Shown piece after piece: positions 42,022-52,004 of a stretch of 64,000 nt of DNA. Position 1 is the first letter of the stretch; every line of letters starts with the position of its first letter. Under the pieces are notes generated by a model. It worked only from the letters and a program-made list of their open reading frames with translations. It was not told where the DNA came from and did no database searches. Source of the DNA: CAWKKW01 sp963850345 (GTDB lineage Bacteria > Acidobacteriota > Terriglobia > Terriglobales > Acidobacteriaceae); assembly GCA_963850345.1 (NCBI GenBank), contig CAWKKW010000005.1, positions 1 through 64,000 on the forward strand, read 5' to 3'. The position numbers were made by a program, and so were the translations under genes.

Positions 42022-44244
42022 CTAGCGCTGCCGGGCAAGCACCAGCGTGATGTCGTCCGGCTGCTCCTGCCCACCAATCCAGCTGCGCAGCGCATTCATC
42101 ACCTGCTCGGAGATTGCTGCTAGAGACAGGTGCCGATGACGCCGCACCAGTTCCATTAATCTCTCCTCGCCGAAGTCGCCAAATTCATTCTCGGGCTCAG
42201 TAACGCCGTCGCTATACGCGACCAGAATATCTCCGTACCCCATCTGGACGGTTCCCTGTTCGTAACTCATCCCGTCGATAAGACCGACCACCGTTCCGCC
42301 GCAATCGAGTCGGGTGATGGAGTCATCCGATCGCAGGAGCAGAGGCGGCAACTGGCCGCCGTTAGAATACGTAAGCTGGCTCGAAAGGCCGTCGTAGTAC
42401 GCCAGGAAAAGCGTGGCGTATTTCTCGGGTTGCGTACTGCGATACAGGTGCCGGTTGAGCAGCGAAAGGACCTTGCTCGGCGATTCGAACAGATCCCCGC
42501 CTTCCATCTCGACCACGCCTTGGCGCACGCTCGATGGGGCTCCCGCGTACACCGCTGTCACGCCGGTAGTCACGAGCTCTTCGCCGGCGAAGCGGTAGGC
42601 ATGTACGGCGGAATGTAAGGTGGCCATCAGCAATGCCGCTGATATCCCCTTCCCGCTGATATCGCCAAGCGCCAGGCCCAGGCTGGTCTCGTTGAACAAC
42701 AGGAAGTCATAGTAGTCGCCGCTGACGCTCCGCGCTGGCCGGCAGACCCCATGCAGTTCCAGCATCGGCAGCGAAATGTTGGCATGTGGGAAGAGATTGG
42801 CCTGCACCTCCTGCGCGATCTCCAGCTCATTCTGCAGCCGCTCTTTCTCACGCTGTTCCTGCAGCAGGCGCTCAAGAGATTCGGTCATGCCGTTGAACGA
42901 ACGGCTCAGCGCGGCCAGTTGATCGCTGCGCGTGACGGAGATTCGATGGGTGAGGTTCCCTCCGTCGATCTCCTGCGTAGCGAGGTACAAATCCTGAACA
43001 GAACGCGTAATCGTCTGGTTAAGGCGCATCGCCATGATGAACGCGATCAGCTCCAGCAGCGCGAAGATGACTGCGATGCTGATCAGCGCATCCTGAATGA
43101 TCGCGGCAATCTTGAGCGAAGCGATGAAGAGGCGCTGGTAAAGCAACGACGGCCGCGACTCAACCCGAACAAAAGCATTGTGCGATTCGCCGCTGTTCCA
43201 GATGCTGGTAAGCAGCGGCGCCACAAACTCGACGCGGAAATCGTAGAAGTGCGACGCCGGTCCGAGTTCTCCGCCCACCACCGAACCCTTGCGCGCCTCA
43301 AACATCCGCGGATCCTGCCCATTCACATACACCATCGAAGTACGATTTGGCTGCTGACCTACCTGCACCTGGACGGATGGCCGAGAGCTCTTCTCCGGCT
43401 GCGACGTTCCGGCGGTGGCGGCCTTTACGTTTTCCTGGTCTGCATCGGGCACATCAATCGTGGGCACGATCGTCACCCTGCCGAGGCCATTCGCAATTTT
43501 ATCGACGTTACTCTTCTCCAGCGGAAGACTGGTGACCAGGATGACGCTGTGGGCACCGACCGTCTGTTGATCGACAGCGCGAAGATAGATTCGGCCATCC
43601 TCGAACACCATGCCTCGAAAGCCGTCCGGAACCCATGACGGCAAGTGCGCCATGGGACCCAGCTCTGGCCGCGTCGAGGTGAGCTTCAGAGGCTTCTCGT
43701 CTTCAAACGCCGACACCTGAAGCTCCAGGTGAGGATGCCTTCGATTGCGATCCTCGAGTTCCGGAAGGCTTACCTCCTTCAGGTTTGGATCGGCCTCGAG
43801 GGAGTGGGCCACGTGCAGCGCAAACGCCTGGTTGGCGGCGGCAATGTGAGCCAGCTCTTTATCGATCTCGCCGATGGCAGCGAAGGCGGCAAACTGTCCG
43901 GAGAACATATATGCAGCGATGAGACCCAGCGTAACAAGGAGCAACACAGGGGCCAACCCCATGAGCAGATACGTGACTACCAGGCGGTGCTGCACCTTCC
44001 AGAGGAGCCGGCTCACGACCCAACGCCATACCAACGGAACGCAGAAGGCGAGCAGCAGCAGCAGGTCAAGATAGCTGATCACCTGAAAGAGCTGACCGGG
44101 TGTGCCGGGCAGAATGCGGCCCAGACCCATGATCAGGTAAAACACGAGCAGCCAGAACGCGAGCCGATGAGCTTTGGTCCTCGGGGGCTCCCGGCGCAAC
44201 CGGAGGTAAAAGCGTGATTCGGCTTTTTGAAGAAGGCTGGCCAT
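42022..44244 (-). CDS. Membrane-bound RsbU/SpoIIE-type PP2C phosphatase with HAMP
   Basis: About 740 residues from ATG 44244 (a longer frame from 44307 exists). Helices occur near 25-60 (LAFWLLVFYLIMGLG, LLLLLAFCVPLVWRWVV) and VVTYLLMGLAPVLLLVTLGLIAAYMF; a long periplasmic sensor region spans ~110-370; a further helix (IAVIFALLELIAFIMAM) leads into HAMP (RLNQTITRSVQDLYLATQEIDGGNLTHRI) and a coiled coil. The phosphatase domain shows SVSGDYYDFLLF, LALGDISGKGISAALLMATLHS, YDGLSSQLTYSNGGQLPPLLL and VAYSDGVTEPEN (metal Asp residues). Likely controls an anti-sigma antagonist; no partner is adjacent. Confidence 0.93.
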   Translation of the reverse strand: MASLLQKAESRFYLRLRREPPRTKAHRLAFWLLVFYLIMGLGRILPGTPGQLFQVISYLDLLLLLAFCVPLVWRWVVSRLLWKVQHRLVVTYLLMGLAPVLLLVTLGLIAAYMFSGQFAAFAAIGEIDKELAHIAAANQAFALHVAHSLEADPNLKEVSLPELEDRNRRHPHLELQVSAFEDEKPLKLTSTRPELGPMAHLPSWVPDGFRGMVFEDGRIYLRAVDQQTVGAHSVILVTSLPLEKSNVDKIANGLGRVTIVPTIDVPDADQENVKAATAGTSQPEKSSRPSVQVQVGQQPNRTSMVYVNGQDPRMFEARKGSVVGGELGPASHFYDFRVEFVAPLLTSIWNSGESHNAFVRVESRPSLLYQRLFIASLKIAAIIQDALISIAVIFALLELIAFIMAMRLNQTITRSVQDLYLATQEIDGGNLTHRISVTRSDQLAALSRSFNGMTESLERLLQEQREKERLQNELEIAQEVQANLFPHANISLPMLELHGVCRPARSVSGDYYDFLLFNETSLGLALGDISGKGISAALLMATLHSAVHAYRFAGEELVTTGVTAVYAGAPSSVRQGVVEMEGGDLFESPSKVLSLLNRHLYRSTQPEKYATLFLAYYDGLSSQLTYSNGGQLPPLLLRSDDSITRLDCGGTVVGLIDGMSYEQGTVQMGYGDILVAYSDGVTEPENEFGDFGEERLMELVRRHRHLSLAAISEQVMNALRSWIGGQEQPDDITLVLARQR

Positions 44245-44454
44245 GCAAGCTGAGTTTAGAGCATTTCCGCCGTCGCAAGGTACTGTGGAACCACGCTTCG
44301 AGTGCAAATCGAGGTTCCTTCACGGCGAATGCGCAAACGAGCGTGGCCGGTGTCCAGGCCCGTAGCCTTGAGTCGAGACTCGGCCGTGAAGATACCTATG
44401 AGGATGACGAGGAAGCCGGTGTCGACATTAGCGCGGCTCCCGCTCCTGAGTGAA

Positions 44455-47400
44455 TTACATCCTGAAACGGATAGCCAACTGGATCTGGCGAGGATCACGA
44501 GCCCGGCTGACCTGTCCGAAGAGCCCACCAGCGATCGGGTTTCCGTTCACGTCAAATGCCGAGTCGTCGATCTGGCCGTCGGGGTTCAGGAACTGTGTGC
44601 GATTGAAGACGTTGAAGACCTGGAAGGTAAACTCCAGCATCTTCGTCTCGCCCAGCTTTGAAACCTTCGCTAACGCAAGGTCCGTATTGTTGATGCCCGG
44701 GCCACAGCAAAGGCTTCTGGGCGCGTTGCCGGTCGATCCAAGCTCTGGGTAAGCAAAGATGCTGGGATCGAAGTAGTATCCGGTGAGGCCGTTCAAAGGC
44801 TGCTTCGGATCGTGGCGCTTGAACGGCTTCACGATGTCCGGCTTGCCGGGGCTTTCAAAGTCCACGCTCCCCTGCAATTCCTGGTCGGAATTGGATTGCA
44901 TACGAATCGGAAAGCCACTTTGAACTGCAAAGATTCCCGACGCAGTCCAACCGCTCGTGAGCACGCCGAGGCTGCCGTCGAAGTGTCGGACCGGCAGCTC
45001 CCACACGCCGCTGAAGACAAAACGATGGCGAGCGTCATAGAGAGACACCGCCCGGCTCCTGCGGAAGTTCGTCGGGTCGAGGCTTTGTTCGAAGCTCGAC
45101 GCGTTGTCGATCGACTTGCTGTAGGTGTACGCGCCCATGAACTGCAGGCCGTTGGAGAACTGCTTTTCGAGCGATGCCTGCAACGAGTTGTAGTTCGAGT
45201 TGGCGACCTCATCCTGGGCAAAGATGTTGGAGAAGACAGGGACGCCGTCGCTGGGACAATCCACATTGTTGACCGGGTCGCAGAAGGGCGATGAAAACGG
45301 ACGCAATCCTACGAGGTTGATATCTCCGTGTGGCGCGTTGGCCGCCAGGAACGGCGTCGGTCCGTATGGCAAATGAAGTCCCTGCGCAGCGATCGGAGTA
45401 TCCGCCGGGATGATGTACTGACTGTCTTCGCCAAACGGGCCGCAGGTTCCAGCACCCAGGGTCGCATTGAGGTCCAGGCAAACTTGAGGATTCGCGTGGT
45501 TCAGGTCATAGGTTGCGAGCAAACGATGCCCCTGCGAACCGACATAGCCCAGGTTGAAGACGATGTTCTTACCCAGCTGCTCCTGAATCCCCAGGTTGAA
45601 CTGCTCCGTATATTGCGCCTTCAAGTTGGGCTGCAGTTCTCCGAAAAGAAGGATGGGCCGAAACGTTGACCAGTCGACCGCCTGACCGGGTTTTGGATTG
45701 AGAAAGCCGTTGAACGGATTAGGAGTCTGCACACCGGACTGCGATACGAACGGGGTCTGCAGCAGCCCTTCCGAGACAGAACTGCTCCCGCCAAACGGAG
45801 GCTCACCTTGGAACTGTTCCAGTACCAACTGCTCCATCGGGTTATAGAACACACCGAATCCGCCACGAACCACTAAGTTGTCGTGAAACATCTTAGGGCT
45901 CCAGGTAAGTCCGATCCTGGGCGCAAAGGCTTTGTAGAAGGTTTGAGTGAGTCCAGCCGGAACACCCTTGTCTCCCGGAACGAGGAGGCCGAGCGGGAAG
46001 AAAGCCTGGTTATCGCTGCCGGGACCACACGGTGCGTCGACGGCGCCCAGCGACGCCTGGCTTCCCGCCGAGAGTGCGCACGGAAAGACGGTGTCCGCCT
46101 GCCCCGGCCGGAAGACCTGAACACGGTGTGAAGCGTCGGTGAGCGGCTGATTCAGCTCCCAACGAAGGCCGTAGTTTAGAGTCACGTTGGACTTCACCTT
46201 GTAACTGTCTTCCGCGAAGAGATACAAAGCATTCGCACGAATGTTTTCCGTTTGTGGAGAGCCCTGAGAGTATGTGTCCGGCAGACCCAGCAAGAAGTCG
46301 GGGAAGAGGTTGGTTCCTCCCAGCGTGTTGCTTCCGGAACCGCTGAAGCTGTAACTGCCATTTACGTTGTAATAGAGAGTCTGATCGAAGTGCTGGATGC
46401 GGAAGTCCGCCCCGAACTTCAGGCTATGCTTGCCCAGAGTCTTGGAGAAGTTATCCATAGCCGAGTAAGTGTTGCCGACCTGTGGTAACTCGCCTTCAAA
46501 GTCGTTCCCGATAGAGAATCCGCCACTTACGTTGATGTTGGGCAAGCCTTCGTGATCTGCCGTCAGGCCCGGAGTGATGCCCAGCTTCGGATCATTGGGT
46601 AAAGCAGTCGCATTGCCGGCGCCATCATAGGTATACAGGGGCGTATCTGTATTGCCGTTGAAGCAGTAATTCAGGGCCGCGCCGGTGCACGAATTCGTCA
46701 CCAGATTGGTGCGCTGCGGGTGTAGAAACGTTCGTTGCCCTTCGCGATAGTACGTGATGCGCGCCTCGTTCTGGGCGCTGGCACTCAGCGTCCAGGTATC
46801 GGCGATGTTGACCTGCTGATTACGCGTCGCGTTGTTGCTGCCAAACCCCGGCAACAGGTTCGGAGTCACTGCCTGGAAACGCGTGAAGGGGTTCGCGTCG
46901 TATCCATCGTCGACATAGTAAAAGCCAGTCAGCGAGTTACGATCGCTGAAATTATGATCGAGCCGAAGAGTGCCCTGGTTTTCGCGATTGTGCTCGTCAG
47001 GCGCGGCCTCGTAGTAGCCGTCGCCGACATTGGGCAGAGGGACGTAGTTCTGGATCAAGTTCGCGGCGACGGGATCGAAGCATGCAGACGGAATCACTCC
47101 GGTAGGAAAGACGTTAGCCCAGGGAAGCGGATTGCCCTGATCGACGGAACTTGGGTCGGGCACTGTGCCGCCGCCAGCAGTGATCGCTGCCGCGCAGCCA
47201 GGTCGATTTTGAATGATGGCAGCCACCGTACCGGTACTTACGCTCGCTTGCGTGCCGGAAGAGTTCTGCCCGTTGAATCCATCGACGAACACTCCGTTGC
47301 GCTCATCGGCCGTGGGCACACGAACACGGTCCGACGAGATACCTTTGCGAAGTTGCCGCCCCTCGTACGAGAGAAAAAAGAACGACTTGTCTTTTTTGAT

Positions 47401-48303
47401 GGGACCGCCAAGAGTGGCTCCGAACTGCTGCTGCGAATCATCTGGCGTAGCTAGATCGAAGTATCCCCTCGTGTCGAGAGCCTTATTTCGTACATAGTCG
47501 TAGATACTGCCGTGCAGGCCATTGGTTCCCGACTTAGTAACCACGTTGATCACAGCCCCAGAGTTGCGGCCATACTCCGCGTCAAAGGTATTCGTAATAA
47601 CTCGGAATTCCTGGACCGCGTCGGGGGAAGGCTCAATTCCCGGAGAATTGACGAATAGGTCGTTTCCGTCGCCGCCATTCACGCTGAAGTTATTCGATCG
47701 CCCACGACCACCATTGACCGAAACTGCGCCGGCCTTGTCGCTCCCATAGAAAAGGTCGGATCCGCCGACGCCCTGGACGCCGGGCTGTAACTGCAGCAAT
47801 TGATAGGTATCGCGGGCGTTGAGCGGAAGCGTAGAGATCGCGCGCTCATTAATGACGGCGCCCAGTTGTGTGCTGGTCGTATCTACCAGCGGAGGTTGCG
47901 CCTCCACTTCAATCACCTGTGCGCTCGCGCCCACTTGAAGGTGCACATCGTAGGTAACGGTCGCGTTCAAGCTCACGGCGATCCCGTTGGCGATGAACTC
48001 CTTGAACCCGGCTAACTGCACGCGCAGGTTATAGGTTCCGACCGGTACCTGGTTGAAGACATACTCTCCTGACTTACTCGAGACGGAGTTCTGCGCAGTT
48101 CCCGCTTGCGAGTTAGTCAGAGTAAGATTGGCGCCGGGAATCACAGCTCCACTAGGGTCGAGGACCTGGCCTGCCAGGCGTCCACCGGTCGATTGTGCCA
48201 GTATGTGCGGAAGAAGATTGAGCAGGAAAAGGAACGTAAGAAGGCGGGCACTACGGGGTGAGAGGAAGGAACAACTACGAATAAATCCCGGAGAAAACTG
48301 CAT
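44455..48303 (-). CDS. Oar-like TonB-dependent receptor with carboxypeptidase-regulatory domain
   Basis: 1282 residues from ATG 48303, with GGAGG eight bases upstream. Signal peptide ARLLTFLFLLNLLPHILAQ, then a CarboxypepD_reg domain (GGRLAGQVLDPSGAVIPGANLTLTNSQAG...GEYVFNQVPVGTYNLRVQLAGFKEF), a plug (VSVNGGRGRSNNFSVNGGDGNDLFVN; EFRVITNTFDAEYGRNSGAVINVVTKSGTNGLHGSIYDYVRNKALD), and a long barrel ending LQLAIRFRM-type QIQLAIRFRM. It has its own consensus-like promoter. Related to, but clearly diverged from, the receptor at 29614. A GH51 arabinofuranosidase lies 0.9 kb away, suggesting but not proving plant-polysaccharide use. Confidence 0.93.
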   Translation of the reverse strand: MQFSPGFIRSCSFLSPRSARLLTFLFLLNLLPHILAQSTGGRLAGQVLDPSGAVIPGANLTLTNSQAGTAQNSVSSKSGEYVFNQVPVGTYNLRVQLAGFKEFIANGIAVSLNATVTYDVHLQVGASAQVIEVEAQPPLVDTTSTQLGAVINERAISTLPLNARDTYQLLQLQPGVQGVGGSDLFYGSDKAGAVSVNGGRGRSNNFSVNGGDGNDLFVNSPGIEPSPDAVQEFRVITNTFDAEYGRNSGAVINVVTKSGTNGLHGSIYDYVRNKALDTRGYFDLATPDDSQQQFGATLGGPIKKDKSFFFLSYEGRQLRKGISSDRVRVPTADERNGVFVDGFNGQNSSGTQASVSTGTVAAIIQNRPGCAAAITAGGGTVPDPSSVDQGNPLPWANVFPTGVIPSACFDPVAANLIQNYVPLPNVGDGYYEAAPDEHNRENQGTLRLDHNFSDRNSLTGFYYVDDGYDANPFTRFQAVTPNLLPGFGSNNATRNQQVNIADTWTLSASAQNEARITYYREGQRTFLHPQRTNLVTNSCTGAALNYCFNGNTDTPLYTYDGAGNATALPNDPKLGITPGLTADHEGLPNINVSGGFSIGNDFEGELPQVGNTYSAMDNFSKTLGKHSLKFGADFRIQHFDQTLYYNVNGSYSFSGSGSNTLGGTNLFPDFLLGLPDTYSQGSPQTENIRANALYLFAEDSYKVKSNVTLNYGLRWELNQPLTDASHRVQVFRPGQADTVFPCALSAGSQASLGAVDAPCGPGSDNQAFFPLGLLVPGDKGVPAGLTQTFYKAFAPRIGLTWSPKMFHDNLVVRGGFGVFYNPMEQLVLEQFQGEPPFGGSSSVSEGLLQTPFVSQSGVQTPNPFNGFLNPKPGQAVDWSTFRPILLFGELQPNLKAQYTEQFNLGIQEQLGKNIVFNLGYVGSQGHRLLATYDLNHANPQVCLDLNATLGAGTCGPFGEDSQYIIPADTPIAAQGLHLPYGPTPFLAANAPHGDINLVGLRPFSSPFCDPVNNVDCPSDGVPVFSNIFAQDEVANSNYNSLQASLEKQFSNGLQFMGAYTYSKSIDNASSFEQSLDPTNFRRSRAVSLYDARHRFVFSGVWELPVRHFDGSLGVLTSGWTASGIFAVQSGFPIRMQSNSDQELQGSVDFESPGKPDIVKPFKRHDPKQPLNGLTGYYFDPSIFAYPELGSTGNAPRSLCCGPGINNTDLALAKVSKLGETKMLEFTFQVFNVFNRTQFLNPDGQIDDSAFDVNGNPIAGGLFGQVSRARDPRQIQLAIRFRM

Positions 48304-48439
48304 CCCTGCTACCTCCGCTAAGTGAAAGTACACCTCAGAAGCGTGGACGATTACGGGGCCTTGCGGACTGTCGCGCAGGCTGCCTTTGCGTGCACTCGCG
48401 TGCCGTACAGCCCTCCAGAACCTTGTAGTAATTCCGCTA

Positions 48440-48468
48440 ACATTAGTAAAGTTCCCGTCGCATGTCAA
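48440..48468 (-). promoter_or_regulatory. Promoter of TonB receptor 2
   Basis: Minus strand: perfect TTGACA (48463-48468), 17-bp spacer, TAATGT (48440-48445). Leader of about 130 nt before the start codon. Confidence 0.7.
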
Positions 48469-48649
48469 GAACAGAACGGCTCTGGTGAGGCTCACGCATG
48501 GGCTGGAAAACGACGAGGGATGATGGCTATGCGCTTCATCCCTCCTGCAGACGTGCTCTCCCGATGCGCGATAGAAACTCTACGATACGCCGTTTCCGGC
48601 GGCGCGTTTTCGGAGTGCAGTACACTGCAGCGTGCAGGGTGAAGTGAAC

Positions 48650-49117
48650 ATGACGTGCGATTCAAATCTGATGATCGGCCCGGCGACTCTGGACGACGTC
48701 CCGGCACTCGCTCCCTTATTCGATGACTACCGCCAGTTCTATGGAGAGGCCTCCGCCGGGCAACAGACACTCCGCTTCGTTCAGGAGCATGTCTCAAAAC
48801 AGAACACGCGGTTTCTTATCGCGCGAGGGCCGGAAGGTGGAGCGCTGCTAGGTTTCATCCATCTTATTCCGTCGTTCAACACACTCGCTCTGCGGCCCAT
48901 GTGGTTCCTTGAGGACCTTTTCGTCGCCCCTTCCGCGCGCAGGTCGGGAGTTGCTACCGCGTTGATGAAGGCTGCCGAAGCATTTGCAATCGAGAGCGGC
49001 GCGGAACGCCTCACTCTCGCCACCGCCCACGACAACCTCGCGGCCCAGGCGCTGTATCGCAAACTCGGCTTTGTACGTGAAGAACACTTCCTCTACTTCC
49101 ACCGCTTTCTTTTGTAA
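48650..49117 (+). CDS. GNAT-family N-acetyltransferase
   Basis: 155 residues from ATG 48650. N-terminal IGPATLDDVPALAPLFDDYRQFYG, the central strand LGFIHLIPSFNTLALRPMWFLEDLFVAPSARRSGVATALMKAAEAFA with the acetyl-CoA loop (RRSGVA replacing the usual Q/RxxGxG/A), and LTLATAHDNLAAQALYRKLGFVREE. Acceptor substrate unknown. Divergent from the TonB receptor and ends at a shared terminator. Confidence 0.9.
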   Translation: MTCDSNLMIGPATLDDVPALAPLFDDYRQFYGEASAGQQTLRFVQEHVSKQNTRFLIARGPEGGALLGFIHLIPSFNTLALRPMWFLEDLFVAPSARRSGVATALMKAAEAFAIESGAERLTLATAHDNLAAQALYRKLGFVREEHFLYFHRFLL

Positions 49118-49138
49118 GTGAGAATGAGCTGCAAACAA

Positions 49139-49175
49139 GAAAGGCCCGCTCCAGTCCCGTTGGAGTGGGCCTTTT
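49139..49175. terminator. Bidirectional Rho-independent terminator
   Basis: AAGGCCC-G-CTCCA and TGGAG-T-GGGCCTT pair around a 7-base loop, with an A-run before and a T-run after, so it works for both the acetyltransferase (+) and the arabinofuranosidase (-). Confidence 0.9.
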
Positions 49176-49190
49176 CTTTGCTACCACCAC

Positions 49191-51108
49191 TTACTTGGTT
49201 CGAATTTCAAGCACCTGGATGGAATACGGCGGCAGCGTATGTTGGAAGGTCGCGGCGACATCATGCACTTCACTCTGCACGGGAACCACTCGTTTCGGAT
49301 CGCTCAGGGTGTTTGTCTCCTGCGTGCTGTGCGCGCTCAGCGTGATTAAGGTCGGCCGACGCACCGACACGTGAAGCGCCATCCAGTTTGATCTGCATCG
49401 GCTGTTCTACAGATGACCCATTGACCAGCTTAAGATACACCACACCCTTGTTCGGGTTATTGGTCGCGGAATAGAAGACCCGCGGCTGCGCTCCGTCCAG
49501 CGTGGAGGCCGGCACCTGCGTTCCGATGTGACTCCCAAACATGACCTGCGCGTAGTAACTCGGCGAACCATAACTACTCATCGCGTCGTAGCCGATCAGG
49601 TCGCTCTCCCACTGCATGCCACCGGGATTCACATTCACCAGCAACGGCGCGTACGCGGCCATCACAATCAAGTCGCTGTTGCGCTCCATTCCGGTCATCC
49701 ACGCCGCATCTCCAAGCGCTGCGCCAAAGTTCGGCGTAGGCGTACCTTCGCGCGTCGCCCACTCGCCCACGAAGATCTTCGGTCCGTTGCGGTCGGCCTT
49801 GTCATAGTGATGCGTATCGTCGAAGAACTTAGTCGCACGCTCGTAGTAGTGATCATCCACGAGATCCGGTTTCACGCTCTTGACCGGTGTCGTGGCAATC
49901 AACTGTAGCTGCGGATACTTCTGCTTGATCGCTTTATAGAACTGGGCATAGCGGCCCTCGTAGCTGCCCGAGCGGTCGAAGAAATCTTCGTTGCCGATCT
50001 CGACGTACGTCAATCGGAACGGCTCGGGATGGCCGTTCTTCGCACGCACAGCGCCCCATTTGGTGCTCGTACTGCCGGTCACGTATTCGAGTTCATCGAG
50101 GCTGTCCTGCACATACGGATCAAGTGCGGGTCCGGGATTAATATGTTCCTGCCGCATAGAGTAGCCCGCGTAAACGGCAAGCACCGGCTGCATGTGCAGG
50201 TCTTCGCACCACTCCAGGAACTCAAGCAGACCGAGCCCATCGGAGGAGCGATAGCGCCACGGACTCGGGTGAGTGGGCCTGTCGACCAGCGGGCCGAGAG
50301 TGGTCTTCCACTCGTATCTCTCGAAGACCTGATCGCCCTCGAGATAGTTGCCTCCGGGAAAGCGCAGGAAGGCCGGCTTCATATCGGCAAGCTTCTCCAT
50401 CAGGTCGATGCGATTGCCGTTGACGCGATCGTGGTAAGTGGGCGGAAACAGCGACACCAAGTCAATCCAGACTGTCCCGGCATGCCCAAGAGTAAGGTAG
50501 AGGTGATTGGCCGAAGAGGCTTCCATCTCGCCGGTCTTCATCGTGAATTCGTATTTCTTCCACGCTTGAGTCAAGCCAGCCACGGACGCGGTGGCCACTG
50601 GTTTCCCGGTGTTATCGCTGATGAGACTTACGCTGACCGGGCCCACCGAAGCGGAGTCCGTCTTCGCGTAAAACGAACCTTTGTAAGTCGTATTGGGTCG
50701 CAGTGCGTATCCCCAGTATCCCTCGTTGACGACGCCCGCCTGGCTCTGTGCGTCGGCCTGTTTCACTTCGATCTTGAGACTCCGGTCGAGGGCTTCGCTA
50801 GGCCCCGTACTCTTGTCGATGGACATGGACGCTTGCGCATTGCCGTTCTGCACCAGGTACCAGCGCTCGGGCTCGTTGTTGTTGTCTTTCAACGTCCGGT
50901 TGCGAACCATCTCGGCATACAAACCGCCATCGTAGGAAAAGTTGATCTCTTCGGTCATCAACCCATAGAGCGTCGGACTCACCTTGGCCACGGTGTTCTG
51001 GAGTTGAATGCTCAGCGTGGCGGGACTGGTTTGCGCCGCCGCAAGGTTGGCCGTTGCAGCCAGGAATACAAGTGCGGCAAACGAACCAAGTGCGCGTGGA
51101 ACTCGCAT
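49191..51108 (-). CDS. GH51-type alpha-L-arabinofuranosidase, secreted, one frameshift
   Basis: Removes arabinose from arabinan/arabinoxylan. A signal peptide (LGSFAALVFLAATANLAAAQ) is followed by VSPTLYGLMTEEINFSYDGGLYAEMVRNR, a carbohydrate-binding beta domain (residues ~90-225), and the barrel with FLRFPGGNYLEG, LTYVEIGNEDFF (acid/base Glu374) and IFVGEWATREGTP (nucleophile Glu449). The C-terminal beta domain is split: VVYLKLVNGS...IKLDGAS then, one frame away, PTLITLSAHSTQETNTLSDPKRVVPV to LPPYSIQVLEIRTK, ending at 49191. The shift lies near 49360-49375. Both active-site residues are upstream of it. Confidence 0.88.
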
Positions 51109-51229
51109 GGGATGTCTCTCCTGAAGGGTTGCGAAAACGTTTCCCGAGAATTGTACACGTCTGCGCGCGACATCGCTAAGCCACGGACGGCAAGAGTTCC
51201 TAGCGGCTTCGAAGGTCCCGGCGCGCCAG

Positions 51230-51904
51230 CTATTCAGCAGCTTTGGATTTGGCGATCTTCAGCGCTTCTTCTACTGCCTTGGCGGCGCGCTTCTCACGCG
51301 CTTCCGGGCTTTGGTAGTAGAAGATGCCAAGCAGATGGCTTCTGCGTTGAATGGGCGTCATAGCTGCCCATCCGCGCTGTGCGAGCGGCTGCCGGCGAAA
51401 GGCAATTTGCAGCAGCGGCGGCAGTTCCCGCTCCCCTTCCATCGCAAGCAGCATTCGCTCCGCTACCTGTTCAGCGCGCCGAACTCTTGCCTCTGCAGTC
51501 TTCACGCCACCGATCCAGTTGTTAATGTCCTTCCGGGCAGAATAGTTCAACTCGCCGAACCATTGCCGGAGCGCGCGGTCTTGCTTGAAGATCTTTGCCA
51601 GCTCCACCGGTACAACCGCGGTTCGCTCTTCCAGGTCCGGCTCAAGCACCACGTTCACCATGCTTCCCAGAGCGGCTCCGGCTGCTTTTTGCATGGCTTT
51701 ATTGACCAACAGAATATGGCCCTCCTGCGAAGATCCGAAGAGCGAAGTGCGAAATGCAAAGCCGTTGATGCTCCCCTTCACTCGTAGCCGGTTGCGAACC
51801 GGCCACGCGCCGGCCGGATCAAACGGAACGCGCACGATCGTCCAATTCAGTCCCGAGGGTCGTCCTGCTTCAAGCATTCCGCGAAAGGATTTCCTGATAG
51901 CCAC
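51230..51904 (-). CDS. DUF1905/YdeI (OmdA)-like protein
   Basis: 224 residues. The N-terminal DUF1905 domain: TIVRVPFDPAGAWPVRNRLRVKGSINGFAFRTSLFGSSQEGHILLVNKAMQKAAGAALGSMVNVVLEPD. The C-terminal YdeI/OmpD-associated part: LAKIFKQDRALRQWFGELNYSARKDINNWIGGVKTAEARVRRAEQVAERM. The tail is Lys/Ala-rich (EKRAAKAVEEALKIAKSKAAE). Biochemical role not established for the family. Confidence 0.85.
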   Translation of the reverse strand: MAIRKSFRGMLEAGRPSGLNWTIVRVPFDPAGAWPVRNRLRVKGSINGFAFRTSLFGSSQEGHILLVNKAMQKAAGAALGSMVNVVLEPDLEERTAVVPVELAKIFKQDRALRQWFGELNYSARKDINNWIGGVKTAEARVRRAEQVAERMLLAMEGERELPPLLQIAFRRQPLAQRGWAAMTPIQRRSHLLGIFYYQSPEAREKRAAKAVEEALKIAKSKAAE

Positions 51905-52004
51905 TCACTCAGCGTATTCGCGCGGATTGTTGCAGTCCAAGCAGAAACTGGATGCGTGGGTTTCTGTAAGGAGTCAGCGGATGGGAAACTCAAGCCGAGC
52001 CCGC

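Noticed and set aside
44214..44453. Plus-strand 79-codon frame between the RsbU-type phosphatase and TonB receptor genes
   Set aside because: It starts inside the phosphatase gene on the other strand, has no ribosome site and no recognisable motif.
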